The notes under the pieces were generated by a model. The model was given only the letters and a program-made list of their open reading frames with translations. It ran no database searches and was not told where the DNA came from. A program made the translations under genes and the position numbers. Shown here piece after piece: positions 1 to 6,919 of a stretch of 64,000 bases of DNA (its first letter is position 1; each line of letters opens with the position of its first letter). The stretch is from Candidatus Binatia bacterium (lineage in GTDB: Bacteria; Desulfobacterota; Binatia; Bin18). Where the stretch lies: the NCBI GenBank assembly GCA_022826945.1, contig JAJDTY010000080.1, positions 128,211 through 192,210 of the forward strand, written 5' to 3'.

Positions 1-414
1 CGAGAGATGCTCAACCGCGACGTGTTTGTTCGGCCCCCCATGCCCGTTGAACCGGATGGCAAAGACGATATCGTGTATGACTTGTCGCTGGGTGATCTGC
101 TTGATGCTCTGCAGGATGTGATGGCACGTGCAGACTCTCAGGAGGCGCATCAGATCATGCTTGAGCATGTGTCTTTGCGTGACCGACTGCGGGCCGTGCT
201 TGATACCTTACGGGAAAAAAGAGAGGTATTTTTTGAGCATCTCTTTCCCCAGAATTCAACCCGACTGCAGGTCCTGGTGACCTTCCTGGCCGTCCTCGAA
301 CTGGTCCGCAATCGGATGATCCATGTGCGCCAAGAGAATGCCTTTGGTCCGATCGTTGCCTCCCTGGCGGTGAGCCCAGAGGAGCCCTTACCCGAAGCCC
401 TCGGAAACCTATGA
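1..414 (+). CDS. scpA: Segregation and condensation protein A, C-terminal part (cut by window edge)
   Basis: The frame is open from the first base, so only the last ~137 codons are present. ScpA is the kleisin that bridges the heads of the SMC condensin and recruits ScpB in chromosome segregation. The visible part ends in the winged-helix module that binds the SMC head (a stretch like LVTFLAVLELVRNRMIHVRQ), typical of ScpA C-termini. The stop codon overlaps the ATG of the next gene (ATGA at 411-414), the usual translational coupling of scpA and scpB. Identity rests on this motif and on the neighbour. Confidence 0.9.
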   Translation, partial: REMLNRDVFVRPPMPVEPDGKDDIVYDLSLGDLLDALQDVMARADSQEAHQIMLEHVSLRDRLRAVLDTLREKREVFFEHLFPQNSTRLQVLVTFLAVLELVRNRMIHVRQENAFGPIVASLAVSPEEPLPEALGNL

Positions 415-1106
415 ACACAGATTACATCAAGGCGATTGTCGAAAGTCTGTTGTTTGCCTCTGGCGTGCCCCTGCCGCTTCGCCGTCTGGTTGAGGTCACT
501 GGCGCAACCAAGGCGGAAGTGAAGGAGGCCCTCGCCGCCCTGCGTGCCGAGTATACCGGCCCCTACCGAGGGGTGCGGCTCCGAGAAGTCGCGGGCGGCT
601 ATCAGTTTCGGACGGTTGCCGATTATGCCGACTATGTGAAAGCCCTGGGTCGGGATAAACCGGTCAAGTTGAGCCGGGCGGCCCTCGAAACGCTCGCCAT
701 TATCGCCTATCGTCAGCCCTTGACCAAGATCGAGATTGAAGCCATTCGTGGCGTCGATGTGGACGGCGTGTTAAACTCGCTCCTCACGCGCAAGCTCATT
801 ACCGTCCTGGGACGCAAAGACGTGCCCGGCCGCCCATGGATATACGGGACGAGCCAGCAGTTTCTTGAAGTTTTCAATCTGGAGAGTATTACCAACCTCC
901 CCCCGTTGCCCGACATCCATGAGCCGACGGCAAACGCGCATGCAGAAGACACCTCGGACTCAACGGCTCCAGAAGATTCTGAGTCAGGCCGGGGTCTCTT
1001 CGCGACGGGCGGCGGAACGGTTGATCCAAGCCGGCCGGGTGCGAGTGAATGGACAAACGGTCACGCGTCTGGGAACAACGGCGGACCCGCGACAGGATCG
1101 CATTGA
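411..1106 (+). CDS. scpB: Segregation and condensation protein B with an unusual overlapping tail
   Basis: ScpB is the dimeric winged-helix partner of ScpA in the SMC-ScpAB complex. Residues ~1-165 form the two winged-helix domains: LFASGVPLPLRRLVEVTG near the start, then LETLAIIAYRQPLTKIEIEA, the ScpB signature. After about residue 175 the protein runs into a low-complexity Ser/Gly/Asp-rich tail (to residue 231). That tail is encoded in a different frame of the next gene's S4 domain, overlapping it by 167 bp. The family normally ends near 180-200 residues, so the tail is probably non-conserved read-on rather than a domain. Confidence 0.93.
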   Translation: MNTDYIKAIVESLLFASGVPLPLRRLVEVTGATKAEVKEALAALRAEYTGPYRGVRLREVAGGYQFRTVADYADYVKALGRDKPVKLSRAALETLAIIAYRQPLTKIEIEAIRGVDVDGVLNSLLTRKLITVLGRKDVPGRPWIYGTSQQFLEVFNLESITNLPPLPDIHEPTANAHAEDTSDSTAPEDSESGRGLFATGGGTVDPSRPGASEWTNGHASGNNGGPATGSH

Positions 1107-1683
1107 GTGCGATGGCCATCTGATCGATTTGCCCACCGGTTGGCTGTATTTCCTGCTGCATAAACCATCGCGCGTGGTCAGCACCCTCAAAGACCCGGAA
1201 GGCCGTCCAACGGTCCGCGATTTGCTCTCCGGCGTTCGCGAACGTCTCTTTCCGGTCGGCCGCCTCGACTATGACTCGTCCGGGCTGCTGCTGCTGACCA
1301 ATGACGGCGCGCTAACGGAACGTCTTCTCCATCCCCGTTTTCAGGTGCCCCGCACCTATCAGGCAAAGGTCGGTGGTGTTGTCACCGGAAAAGCGCTGGC
1401 CGAGCTTCGCCACGGCGTACAATTGGACGACGGCACTCGCGCGGCTCCCGCCAAGGCGCATATTCTCCGAGCAACGGCTCGGAAGACCTGGCTCGAACTG
1501 GTGCTGCGCGAAGGACGCAACCGCGAGGTGCGCCGGATGTGTGAGGCGCTCGGCTATCGGGTGGAGAAACTGGTCCGCGTGCAGTACGGCCCGCTCAGTT
1601 TGGACGTTCCGGTGGGTGCCTACCGGATGCTGACCCCGCAAGAGGTCAAACGACTGAAGCATCTGGTTGAAAGGCCTGCGTAA
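940..1683 (+). CDS. rluB: 23S rRNA pseudouridine synthase, RsuA/RluB family
   Basis: This enzyme isomerises a uridine in ribosomal RNA to pseudouridine. An N-terminal S4 RNA-binding domain spans roughly residues 9-55 (RLQKILSQAGVSSRRAAERL), followed by the catalytic domain with GRLDYDSSGLLLLTNDG, where D110 is the expected catalytic aspartate. The ATG at 940 gives a 247-residue protein starting just before the S4 domain; longer starts would add out-of-family sequence. It lies entirely inside the scpAB transcription unit and overlaps scpB out of frame. The scpA-scpB-rluB order is common in bacteria. RluB rather than RluE/RsuA is inferred from context. Confidence 0.92.
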   Translation: MQKTPRTQRLQKILSQAGVSSRRAAERLIQAGRVRVNGQTVTRLGTTADPRQDRIECDGHLIDLPTGWLYFLLHKPSRVVSTLKDPEGRPTVRDLLSGVRERLFPVGRLDYDSSGLLLLTNDGALTERLLHPRFQVPRTYQAKVGGVVTGKALAELRHGVQLDDGTRAAPAKAHILRATARKTWLELVLREGRNREVRRMCEALGYRVEKLVRVQYGPLSLDVPVGAYRMLTPQEVKRLKHLVERPA

Positions 1684-1703
1684 TCACGGCCTTAATCTTG
1701 GTC

Positions 1704-1732
1704 TTGACGCCATCTTTTCAGGGCGCTACATC
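1704..1732 (+). promoter_or_regulatory. Possible sigma70-type promoter of tRNA-fMet
   Basis: TTGACG (1704-1709) is followed after 17 bp by TACATC (1727-1732), and a GC-rich stretch lies between this and the tRNA 5' end at 1767. The -35 box is strong and the -10 box weak. The element falls in the gap after rluB, so it would give the tRNA its own transcription. Confidence 0.35.
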
Positions 1733-1766
1733 TATCCGACGCGGTGTCAGCCGCATTGTTGTCCTG

Positions 1767-1840
<74 letters not shown>

Positions 1841-1845
1841 CCTAT

Positions 1846-1880
1846 GAGAGTCCCGTAAGTTCAAGAACTGCGGGACTCTC
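1846..1880 (+). terminator. Hairpin after tRNA-fMet
   Basis: GAGAGTCCCG (1846-1855) pairs perfectly with CGGGACTCTC (1871-1880). The loop itself contains AGTTC/GAACT, giving a long two-tier hairpin. There is no T tract behind it, so it may act as a processing site or a weak terminator. Confidence 0.6.
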
Positions 1881-1921
1881 GCCATGTATACGGCCCGCTA
1901 AACAAGCGAGATTGTGTACCT

Positions 1922-3661
1922 ATGGAATCAGACACGACGCGCGGCAAAGACTCCATTCGCTACGAACCCAACGAAAACCCACCGCCCCTTCTCTCCTTCG
2001 GTATCGGCTTTCAGGCGGCCATGCTGGTGATAGGCGGGATAGTGTTGACTCCCGCGATTGTGATCCGAGCGGCCGACCAGAGTGAGGTCTATCTATCGTG
2101 GGCGATCTTCGCGGCGCTTATCATCAGTGGGTCAACCACCGTCCTGCAAGCCGTACGGGTCGGACGCTTCGGAGCCGGTCACATCCTGATCATGGGGACC
2201 TCCGGCGCCTTTATCGCGGTATGTATCACTGCCCTGGTGGAGGGCGGGCCGGCCCTACTGGCGACGCTCATCTTTATCTCGTCCCTGTTTCAGTTCGCCC
2301 TGGCGACCCGGCTGTCGCTCTTACGACGGATCATTACGCCGGTTGTTTCGGGTACGGTGGTCGCGCTGATTGCCGTGACCATTATGCCTATCGCATTTCA
2401 GATGGCGTCGGTCGTGCCCGAGGGTACGTCGTCGGCAGCAGCGCCGGTGTCCGCCACGGCCACCCTGGTCGCGATTGCGGTGCTGGCATTGCGCGCGTCA
2501 GGAGTATGGCGGCTCTGGGCACCGGTTATCGGCATCGCAGTAGGCTGTGTGGTTGCTTCGTTCTTCGGGCTCTATGACGTTGCGCGCGTGGTCGAGGCGG
2601 ATTGGGTTGGCATGCCGACATCCGGCTGGCCCGGCTTTGACCTGTCATTTGGGAGCGAATTCTGGGTGCTTCTGCCCGCATTTGTGTTTGTGACCCTGGT
2701 CGGTGCCATTGAAACAATAGGTGATTCAGTGGCCATTCAGCGCGTCTCATGGCGCACCCCCCGAGCGGTCGATTTCCGGACGGTCCAGGGAGCGGTGAAT
2801 GCCGATGGTCTGGGCAATCTGTTGTCCGGTCTGGCCAGTACTGTACCGAATACGACCTACTCGAGCAGCATCCCGCTCACCGAATTGACCGGCGTGGCGG
2901 CGCGCAATGTCGGGGTCAGCCTCGGTCTCATCTTCGTCGCTCTCGCCTTTCTGCCCAAGGTGGCGGCCCTGATACTCGCCATTCCCAGCCCGGTGGTTGC
3001 CGCCTATCTCATGGTGCTGATGGGTATGCTTTTCGTCCAGGGTATGAAGATCGTCATGCAGGACGGGCTCGACTACCGGAAAGGCGTGGTAGTCGGGCTT
3101 TCCTTCTGGCTCGGCGCGGGCTTTCAGAACCAGGACATCTTTGCCGCCCAACTCGGCGAGCAGTGGGGGGTGCTGCTCGGCAATGGCATGACAGCTGGCG
3201 GTCTGGCCGTTCTTGTTCTGACCCTGTTTACGGAGCTGACGGGTCCGCGCCGTCACCGCCTGGAAATGGACTTGGACATAACGGCTCTGCCCAAGATCGA
3301 CGGGTTTCTACGCGAGTTGGCGTCACGCTTCAATTGGAATACCGCCTCGACGGAGCGTTTGTGTGCGGCCGGTGAGGAAACGCTGCTGAGTCTGGTGCAG
3401 CCGGAGGATGAAACCGCCCCCGACAAGCGGCGGCTCTTTGTTGTTGCGCGTGGCGACAGCGCGGCAGTCGAGTTGGAATTTGTGGCCGCGGTCGGGGATG
3501 AAAATCTCGAAGACCGCATGGTCTTGCTCGGTGAGGGGAGTGCCACACCCGAAGAGCACGAGATTTCTCTCCGCCTGCTGAAACATTTCGCGGCCTCGGT
3601 CCGCCACCAGCAATACCACGATATCGACATCGTAACCGTGCGGGTCGAGGCGGCACGCTAG
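1922..3661 (+). CDS. Uracil/xanthine permease (NCS2 family) with C-terminal ATPase-like domain
   Basis: A 579-residue inner-membrane nucleobase transporter. Residues ~20-430 are a series of hydrophobic segments with NCS2 features, including a Q/E-rich stretch (VTLVGAIETIGDSVAIQR) and a later NTTYSSSIPLTELTGVAARNVG segment. The last ~130 residues are soluble and begin LEMDLDITALPKIDGFLREL. With RLCAAGEETLLSLV they resemble the GHKL/anti-sigma-factor (RsbW-like) fold, which is not part of ordinary NCS2 carriers (about 430-460 residues). No strong ribosome-binding site precedes the ATG. The transported base cannot be told from sequence. Confidence 0.85.
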   Translation: MESDTTRGKDSIRYEPNENPPPLLSFGIGFQAAMLVIGGIVLTPAIVIRAADQSEVYLSWAIFAALIISGSTTVLQAVRVGRFGAGHILIMGTSGAFIAVCITALVEGGPALLATLIFISSLFQFALATRLSLLRRIITPVVSGTVVALIAVTIMPIAFQMASVVPEGTSSAAAPVSATATLVAIAVLALRASGVWRLWAPVIGIAVGCVVASFFGLYDVARVVEADWVGMPTSGWPGFDLSFGSEFWVLLPAFVFVTLVGAIETIGDSVAIQRVSWRTPRAVDFRTVQGAVNADGLGNLLSGLASTVPNTTYSSSIPLTELTGVAARNVGVSLGLIFVALAFLPKVAALILAIPSPVVAAYLMVLMGMLFVQGMKIVMQDGLDYRKGVVVGLSFWLGAGFQNQDIFAAQLGEQWGVLLGNGMTAGGLAVLVLTLFTELTGPRRHRLEMDLDITALPKIDGFLRELASRFNWNTASTERLCAAGEETLLSLVQPEDETAPDKRRLFVVARGDSAAVELEFVAAVGDENLEDRMVLLGEGSATPEEHEISLRLLKHFAASVRHQQYHDIDIVTVRVEAAR

Positions 3662-3688
3662 GCGGGGATCATCTTCGGCCTGCAACCC

Positions 3689-5104
3689 CTACCCAACGGA
3701 CGGTTTGGTCGCTTGCCAGGGGCATAGCTTCTCGAACGCCGCGGAGGCGCGCAACACGCCAGCGTCGTCAAACCGTCGTCCCACGATCTGAAGTCCGACT
3801 GGTAATCCATCTTTGGTAAACCCGCACGGAATGGACGCCGCGGGATTCCCGGTCAGATTGAAGGGAAACGTAAAGGTGAGCCACTCGTACGGGGCGAGCC
3901 GGGTGCCGTTTACCGATTTGGCATTGTCGAGCCCGACCGCAAACGGCGGGCAGGGCAGGGTCGGGGTGAGCAGCAGGGTGTATTTCTCAAAAAATTTCTG
4001 GACTCCGGTATTCCAGTCCAAGCGTGTGAACCACGAGTCAATATAGTGGTTGGCTTTCCATTTATGCGTTTTCTCAATCAGCTTCACCAGATTGGGGTCT
4101 ATATCCGACCGGCGCGTTTTGAGGGCCGGCCCCAACCGGGCGGCAATCCCGCCACAAAACAGCCCCTCCCAGGCCGGTTGCGGGTTTGGCCACCTGGGTT
4201 TGACAGTCTCGACTCGACACCCCAAATCCCTGAACCGGCGGGCCGCTTTGGCGCACAGGGCTTTGACCTCCGGGTCAAGCGCCTTGGTAAAGCCCAGATC
4301 ATCACACCATGCCACCCGCCAGCCTTCCATTGAGCCCTTAAGGGCTTTGACATAGTCGGTCGTGTCAGCCGGCAGAGAGTACTGATCGTGCCCGTCCGGT
4401 CCGGCTGTGACGTTCAGCATGAGCGCGGCATCGGCCACCGTCCGCGTCATCGGCCCGACATGCGACAAACTCCAGGCTCCGCTCGGCGGGTACACGGGAA
4501 TCCGGCCAAAGGACGGCTTGATCCCGTACACCCCGCTGAACGACGAAGGAATCCGAATCGAGCCGCCCCCGTCCGTCCCTATGGCAAGGGGTCCTAGGCC
4601 GGCTGCAATTGCTGCTCCGGCTCCACCGCTTGAGCCGCCCGGCGTCAGGGCGACATTCCACGGATTCCGGGTTGGTCCGAACAAGAGATTGTGAGTCACC
4701 CCAAGCCAGCCAAATGTTGGCGTATTTGTTTTGCCAAGTTGAATAGCCCCCGCCGTTTTCATGCGTGCCACCATGGGGGCATCTTCGGTCGGGATATTGT
4801 CGGCGAAGAGCGGAGTCCCAAACGTCGTACGAACCCCTTTGGTTATCACCAGATCCTTGGTTGAGAACGGAACGCCGTGGAGTGGACCAAGTGAAGCTGA
4901 CCGCTGCATCAGCATCTTCTCGGCTTTGCGCGCGTCGCGCAGCGCGGCTCTGTCCGTCAAGGTGACAAAGGCATTAAGCTGCAGGTTGAGTTGGTCAATC
5001 CGATCAAGTATTGCTCGCGTGACCTCGACCGGGGAGAGCTGTTTGCGCCGAATCGCTTTCGCCAGTTCGGTTGCGGGCAGCCAGCAGATATCGTCCTTTG
5101 CCAT
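3689..5104 (-). CDS. Amidase (amidase-signature family)
   Basis: A 471-residue amide hydrolase of the Ser-cisSer-Lys class. The catalytic Lys is K83 (PFSTKDLV), the cis-Ser S158 (GGSSGGAGAA) and the nucleophile S182 (TDGGGSIRIPS). The start at 5104 is chosen because AGGAGG lies 8 bp upstream; the longer open frame to 5296 has no family similarity. The product acts on an unknown amide, like nicotinamidase-, indoleacetamide- or carbamate-type members. It is divergent from the hydrolase at 5282 and convergent with the permease. Confidence 0.92.
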   Translation of the reverse strand: MAKDDICWLPATELAKAIRRKQLSPVEVTRAILDRIDQLNLQLNAFVTLTDRAALRDARKAEKMLMQRSASLGPLHGVPFSTKDLVITKGVRTTFGTPLFADNIPTEDAPMVARMKTAGAIQLGKTNTPTFGWLGVTHNLLFGPTRNPWNVALTPGGSSGGAGAAIAAGLGPLAIGTDGGGSIRIPSSFSGVYGIKPSFGRIPVYPPSGAWSLSHVGPMTRTVADAALMLNVTAGPDGHDQYSLPADTTDYVKALKGSMEGWRVAWCDDLGFTKALDPEVKALCAKAARRFRDLGCRVETVKPRWPNPQPAWEGLFCGGIAARLGPALKTRRSDIDPNLVKLIEKTHKWKANHYIDSWFTRLDWNTGVQKFFEKYTLLLTPTLPCPPFAVGLDNAKSVNGTRLAPYEWLTFTFPFNLTGNPAASIPCGFTKDGLPVGLQIVGRRFDDAGVLRASAAFEKLCPWQATKPSVG

Positions 5105-5281
5105 GGTATCCTCCTTTGCCTTCTCTGTGTACGAATCTTCCAGACAAGAGGCAAGCTCCTCTGGAACAAGAAGGCGGCATCTCTCTGATAATCCTACCTT
5201 GCCCCTGTTTGGGCTGAATGGTAGGGTTCCCCTCGCCTTTACGGTTCGTCCCTCGACTGGAACATATTCAGGAGTGCATAC

Positions 5282-6160
5282 ATGTCCGAACAGCAAGCAG
5301 ACATCTCAGCCCAACGCGTAACCTATCGCGTCGAAGAAGAACTCACCATTATCGGCGACGCCTGGGGAGACACCGGCAATCCGCCAGTCCTGCTCCTGCA
5401 CGGTGGTGGCCAAACGCGCTTTGCCTGGGGGAATACGGCCCGGACCCTGGCCGAGCACGGCTGGTATGCCGTGTCTCTGGACCTGCGCGGGCATGGTGAG
5501 AGTGGCTGGGCTCCGGACGGCAATTACAATATCGAGAAGTTTTCCGCGGACCTCCACGTTGTGCTGGGCCATTTCGACCAACGGCCGGTCTTGGTCGGAG
5601 CCTCCCTTGGCGGCATTACCTCAATGCTGACCGAAGGGGAGGCGCCGCAGCCGGTGAGTGCCGGGGTGGTGCTGGTCGATGTCACGCCGCGGGTAGAGCA
5701 GAAAGGTGTGGACCGCATTCGAGCCTTCATGACCGCCCGGCCCGACGGCTTTGAGAGTCTGGAAGAAGTCGCCGATACCATCGCCGCCTATATTCCCCAT
5801 CGTCCCCGCCCAAAAGACGTGAGCGGTCTGGCCAAAAATCTGCGCAAGGGAGAGGACGGCCGCTACCGCTGGCACTGGGACCCGGACCTCATGAACCCGG
5901 CCCGCTTTCGACGCGACCCCGAACGGCTCATGGCCGCGGCTCGCGGGCTGCGTCGGGTGCCGACCCTGCTGGTTCGGGGAAAACTCAGCGATGTGATCAG
6001 CGACGAAACGACCCAGGAATTTCTCGACGCCGTGCCGCATGCCAAATACGTTGATGTGTCTGATGCCGGCCATATGGTCGCCGGGGATAAAAACGACATC
6101 TTCAGTCAGGCAGTCATTGAGTTCCTGGCTGATATCAGGGCAACAGCGCCAGCCGCCTAG
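5282..6160 (+). CDS. Alpha/beta-fold hydrolase
   Basis: A 292-residue soluble alpha/beta hydrolase. The oxyanion motif HGGGQT is near residue 40, the nucleophile elbow GASLGG near residue 105, a DVTPR segment follows the nucleophile strand, and the terminal SDAGHMVAGD supplies the catalytic His. AGGAG precedes the ATG. Such proteins cleave esters, lactones or C-C bonds in degradation pathways; the substrate is not visible. It faces away from the amidase, with which it shares a 177-bp promoter region. Confidence 0.9.
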   Translation: MSEQQADISAQRVTYRVEEELTIIGDAWGDTGNPPVLLLHGGGQTRFAWGNTARTLAEHGWYAVSLDLRGHGESGWAPDGNYNIEKFSADLHVVLGHFDQRPVLVGASLGGITSMLTEGEAPQPVSAGVVLVDVTPRVEQKGVDRIRAFMTARPDGFESLEEVADTIAAYIPHRPRPKDVSGLAKNLRKGEDGRYRWHWDPDLMNPARFRRDPERLMAAARGLRRVPTLLVRGKLSDVISDETTQEFLDAVPHAKYVDVSDAGHMVAGDKNDIFSQAVIEFLADIRATAPAA

Positions 6161-6175
6161 GCAGGCGCGCTGGGC

Positions 6176-6360
6176 CTACGGCCCCCGACCCATAGTGTAA
6201 AACTCGTCGTTGGGTCGCATATCGGTCAGACGGGTCATGCGACAGGGCAAAAGAGGCAGCAATAGCGCCGATATCCCAGCTATCCTCATCGCTGAAGCCG
6301 TGTTTTGAGTAAGTCTTCGAGTCGGGCAACCGGATAACGGCTGGTGGGTGCGTCTGACAT
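6176..6360 (-). pseudogene. Collapsed AhpD/carboxymuconolactone decarboxylase-like gene
   Basis: Three pieces of one family appear in order in three frames. An N-terminal start (MSDAPTSRYPVARLEDL) begins at the ATG at 6360. A core piece follows (KHGFSDEDSWDIGAIAASFAL), then the C-terminus (MTRLTDMRPNDEFYTMGRGP and a stop at 6176). These match the peroxidase-related branch of the AhpD-like family as I know it, but about 120 central residues with the catalytic cysteines are missing and at least two frameshifts separate the parts. This remnant accounts for the otherwise empty 6161-6473 gap. Confidence 0.65.
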
Positions 6361-6473
6361 ATCCGTCCCTTTTATCAGGGGACATCCAGGGCTTGCCAAA
6401 AAATCTTGGCTTTCGTAATGGAGCCAGCTAGGCTAGGGGCTCGTCCGTGAGCAGGAGACAAAAGGAGGGTCAC

Positions 6474-6896
6474 ATGGAAAACAAGCCGGAAAAAACAGCC
6501 CTGCAAGACGATTACTCCTACCGGGCGGTTGATGCCTATAACACCCGGATGTACCTCCTGCCGGCGCTCGCCGACCCCGAGCGCCGCGCCGCGCTGATTG
6601 CCGAGCACCGTGCCCGTCCGCTATATGAGGCCGCTCAGCCCGGCAAACCGGCCCCCATGGACAGTCCAGAGCTGGCCCGTCTGCTGGACCGCCTGCGTGT
6701 CGTCCCCCAACAGGACAAACACGTCATTATCGAGACGCGCCCCTGGGAGGAATATCGTATTGGTGTTTTGCCTGGTGTCCGGGGTCAGGCGGTTGAAATA
6801 ACGGACGAAGCCTATCCTACTCGGGAAGATGCTGAGCATGCGATTTTCCTCAAGCGCCTCAACGCCTTACTCGACGCGTATGGGATTACAGACTAA
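6474..6896 (+). CDS. dmfA1: Probable N,N-dimethylformamidase small (alpha) subunit
   Basis: A 140-residue soluble protein with no transmembrane segment, starting at the ATG behind GGAGGG. It sits 23 bp upstream of the large dimethylformamidase subunit. Known DMFases are heteromers of a ~15 kDa small and ~85 kDa large subunit, so size and position fit. The sequence (YSYRAVDAYNTRMYLLPAL at the front, an acidic C-terminus) carries no catalytic motif that I recognise, in keeping with an accessory subunit. The assignment rests mainly on context. Confidence 0.65.
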   Translation: MENKPEKTALQDDYSYRAVDAYNTRMYLLPALADPERRAALIAEHRARPLYEAAQPGKPAPMDSPELARLLDRLRVVPQQDKHVIIETRPWEEYRIGVLPGVRGQAVEITDEAYPTREDAEHAIFLKRLNALLDAYGITD

Positions 6897-6919
6897 GCCG
6901 CAGTTCGTAGGAGAGACGT

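Noticed and set aside
2098..3375. Long alternative frames inside the permease gene on both strands
   Set aside because: They are composition-driven shadows of a well-supported gene with no motif of their own.
5105..5296. N-terminal extension of the amidase
   Set aside because: Adds 64 residues without similarity and overlaps the divergent hydrolase start; AGGAGG marks the start at 5104.
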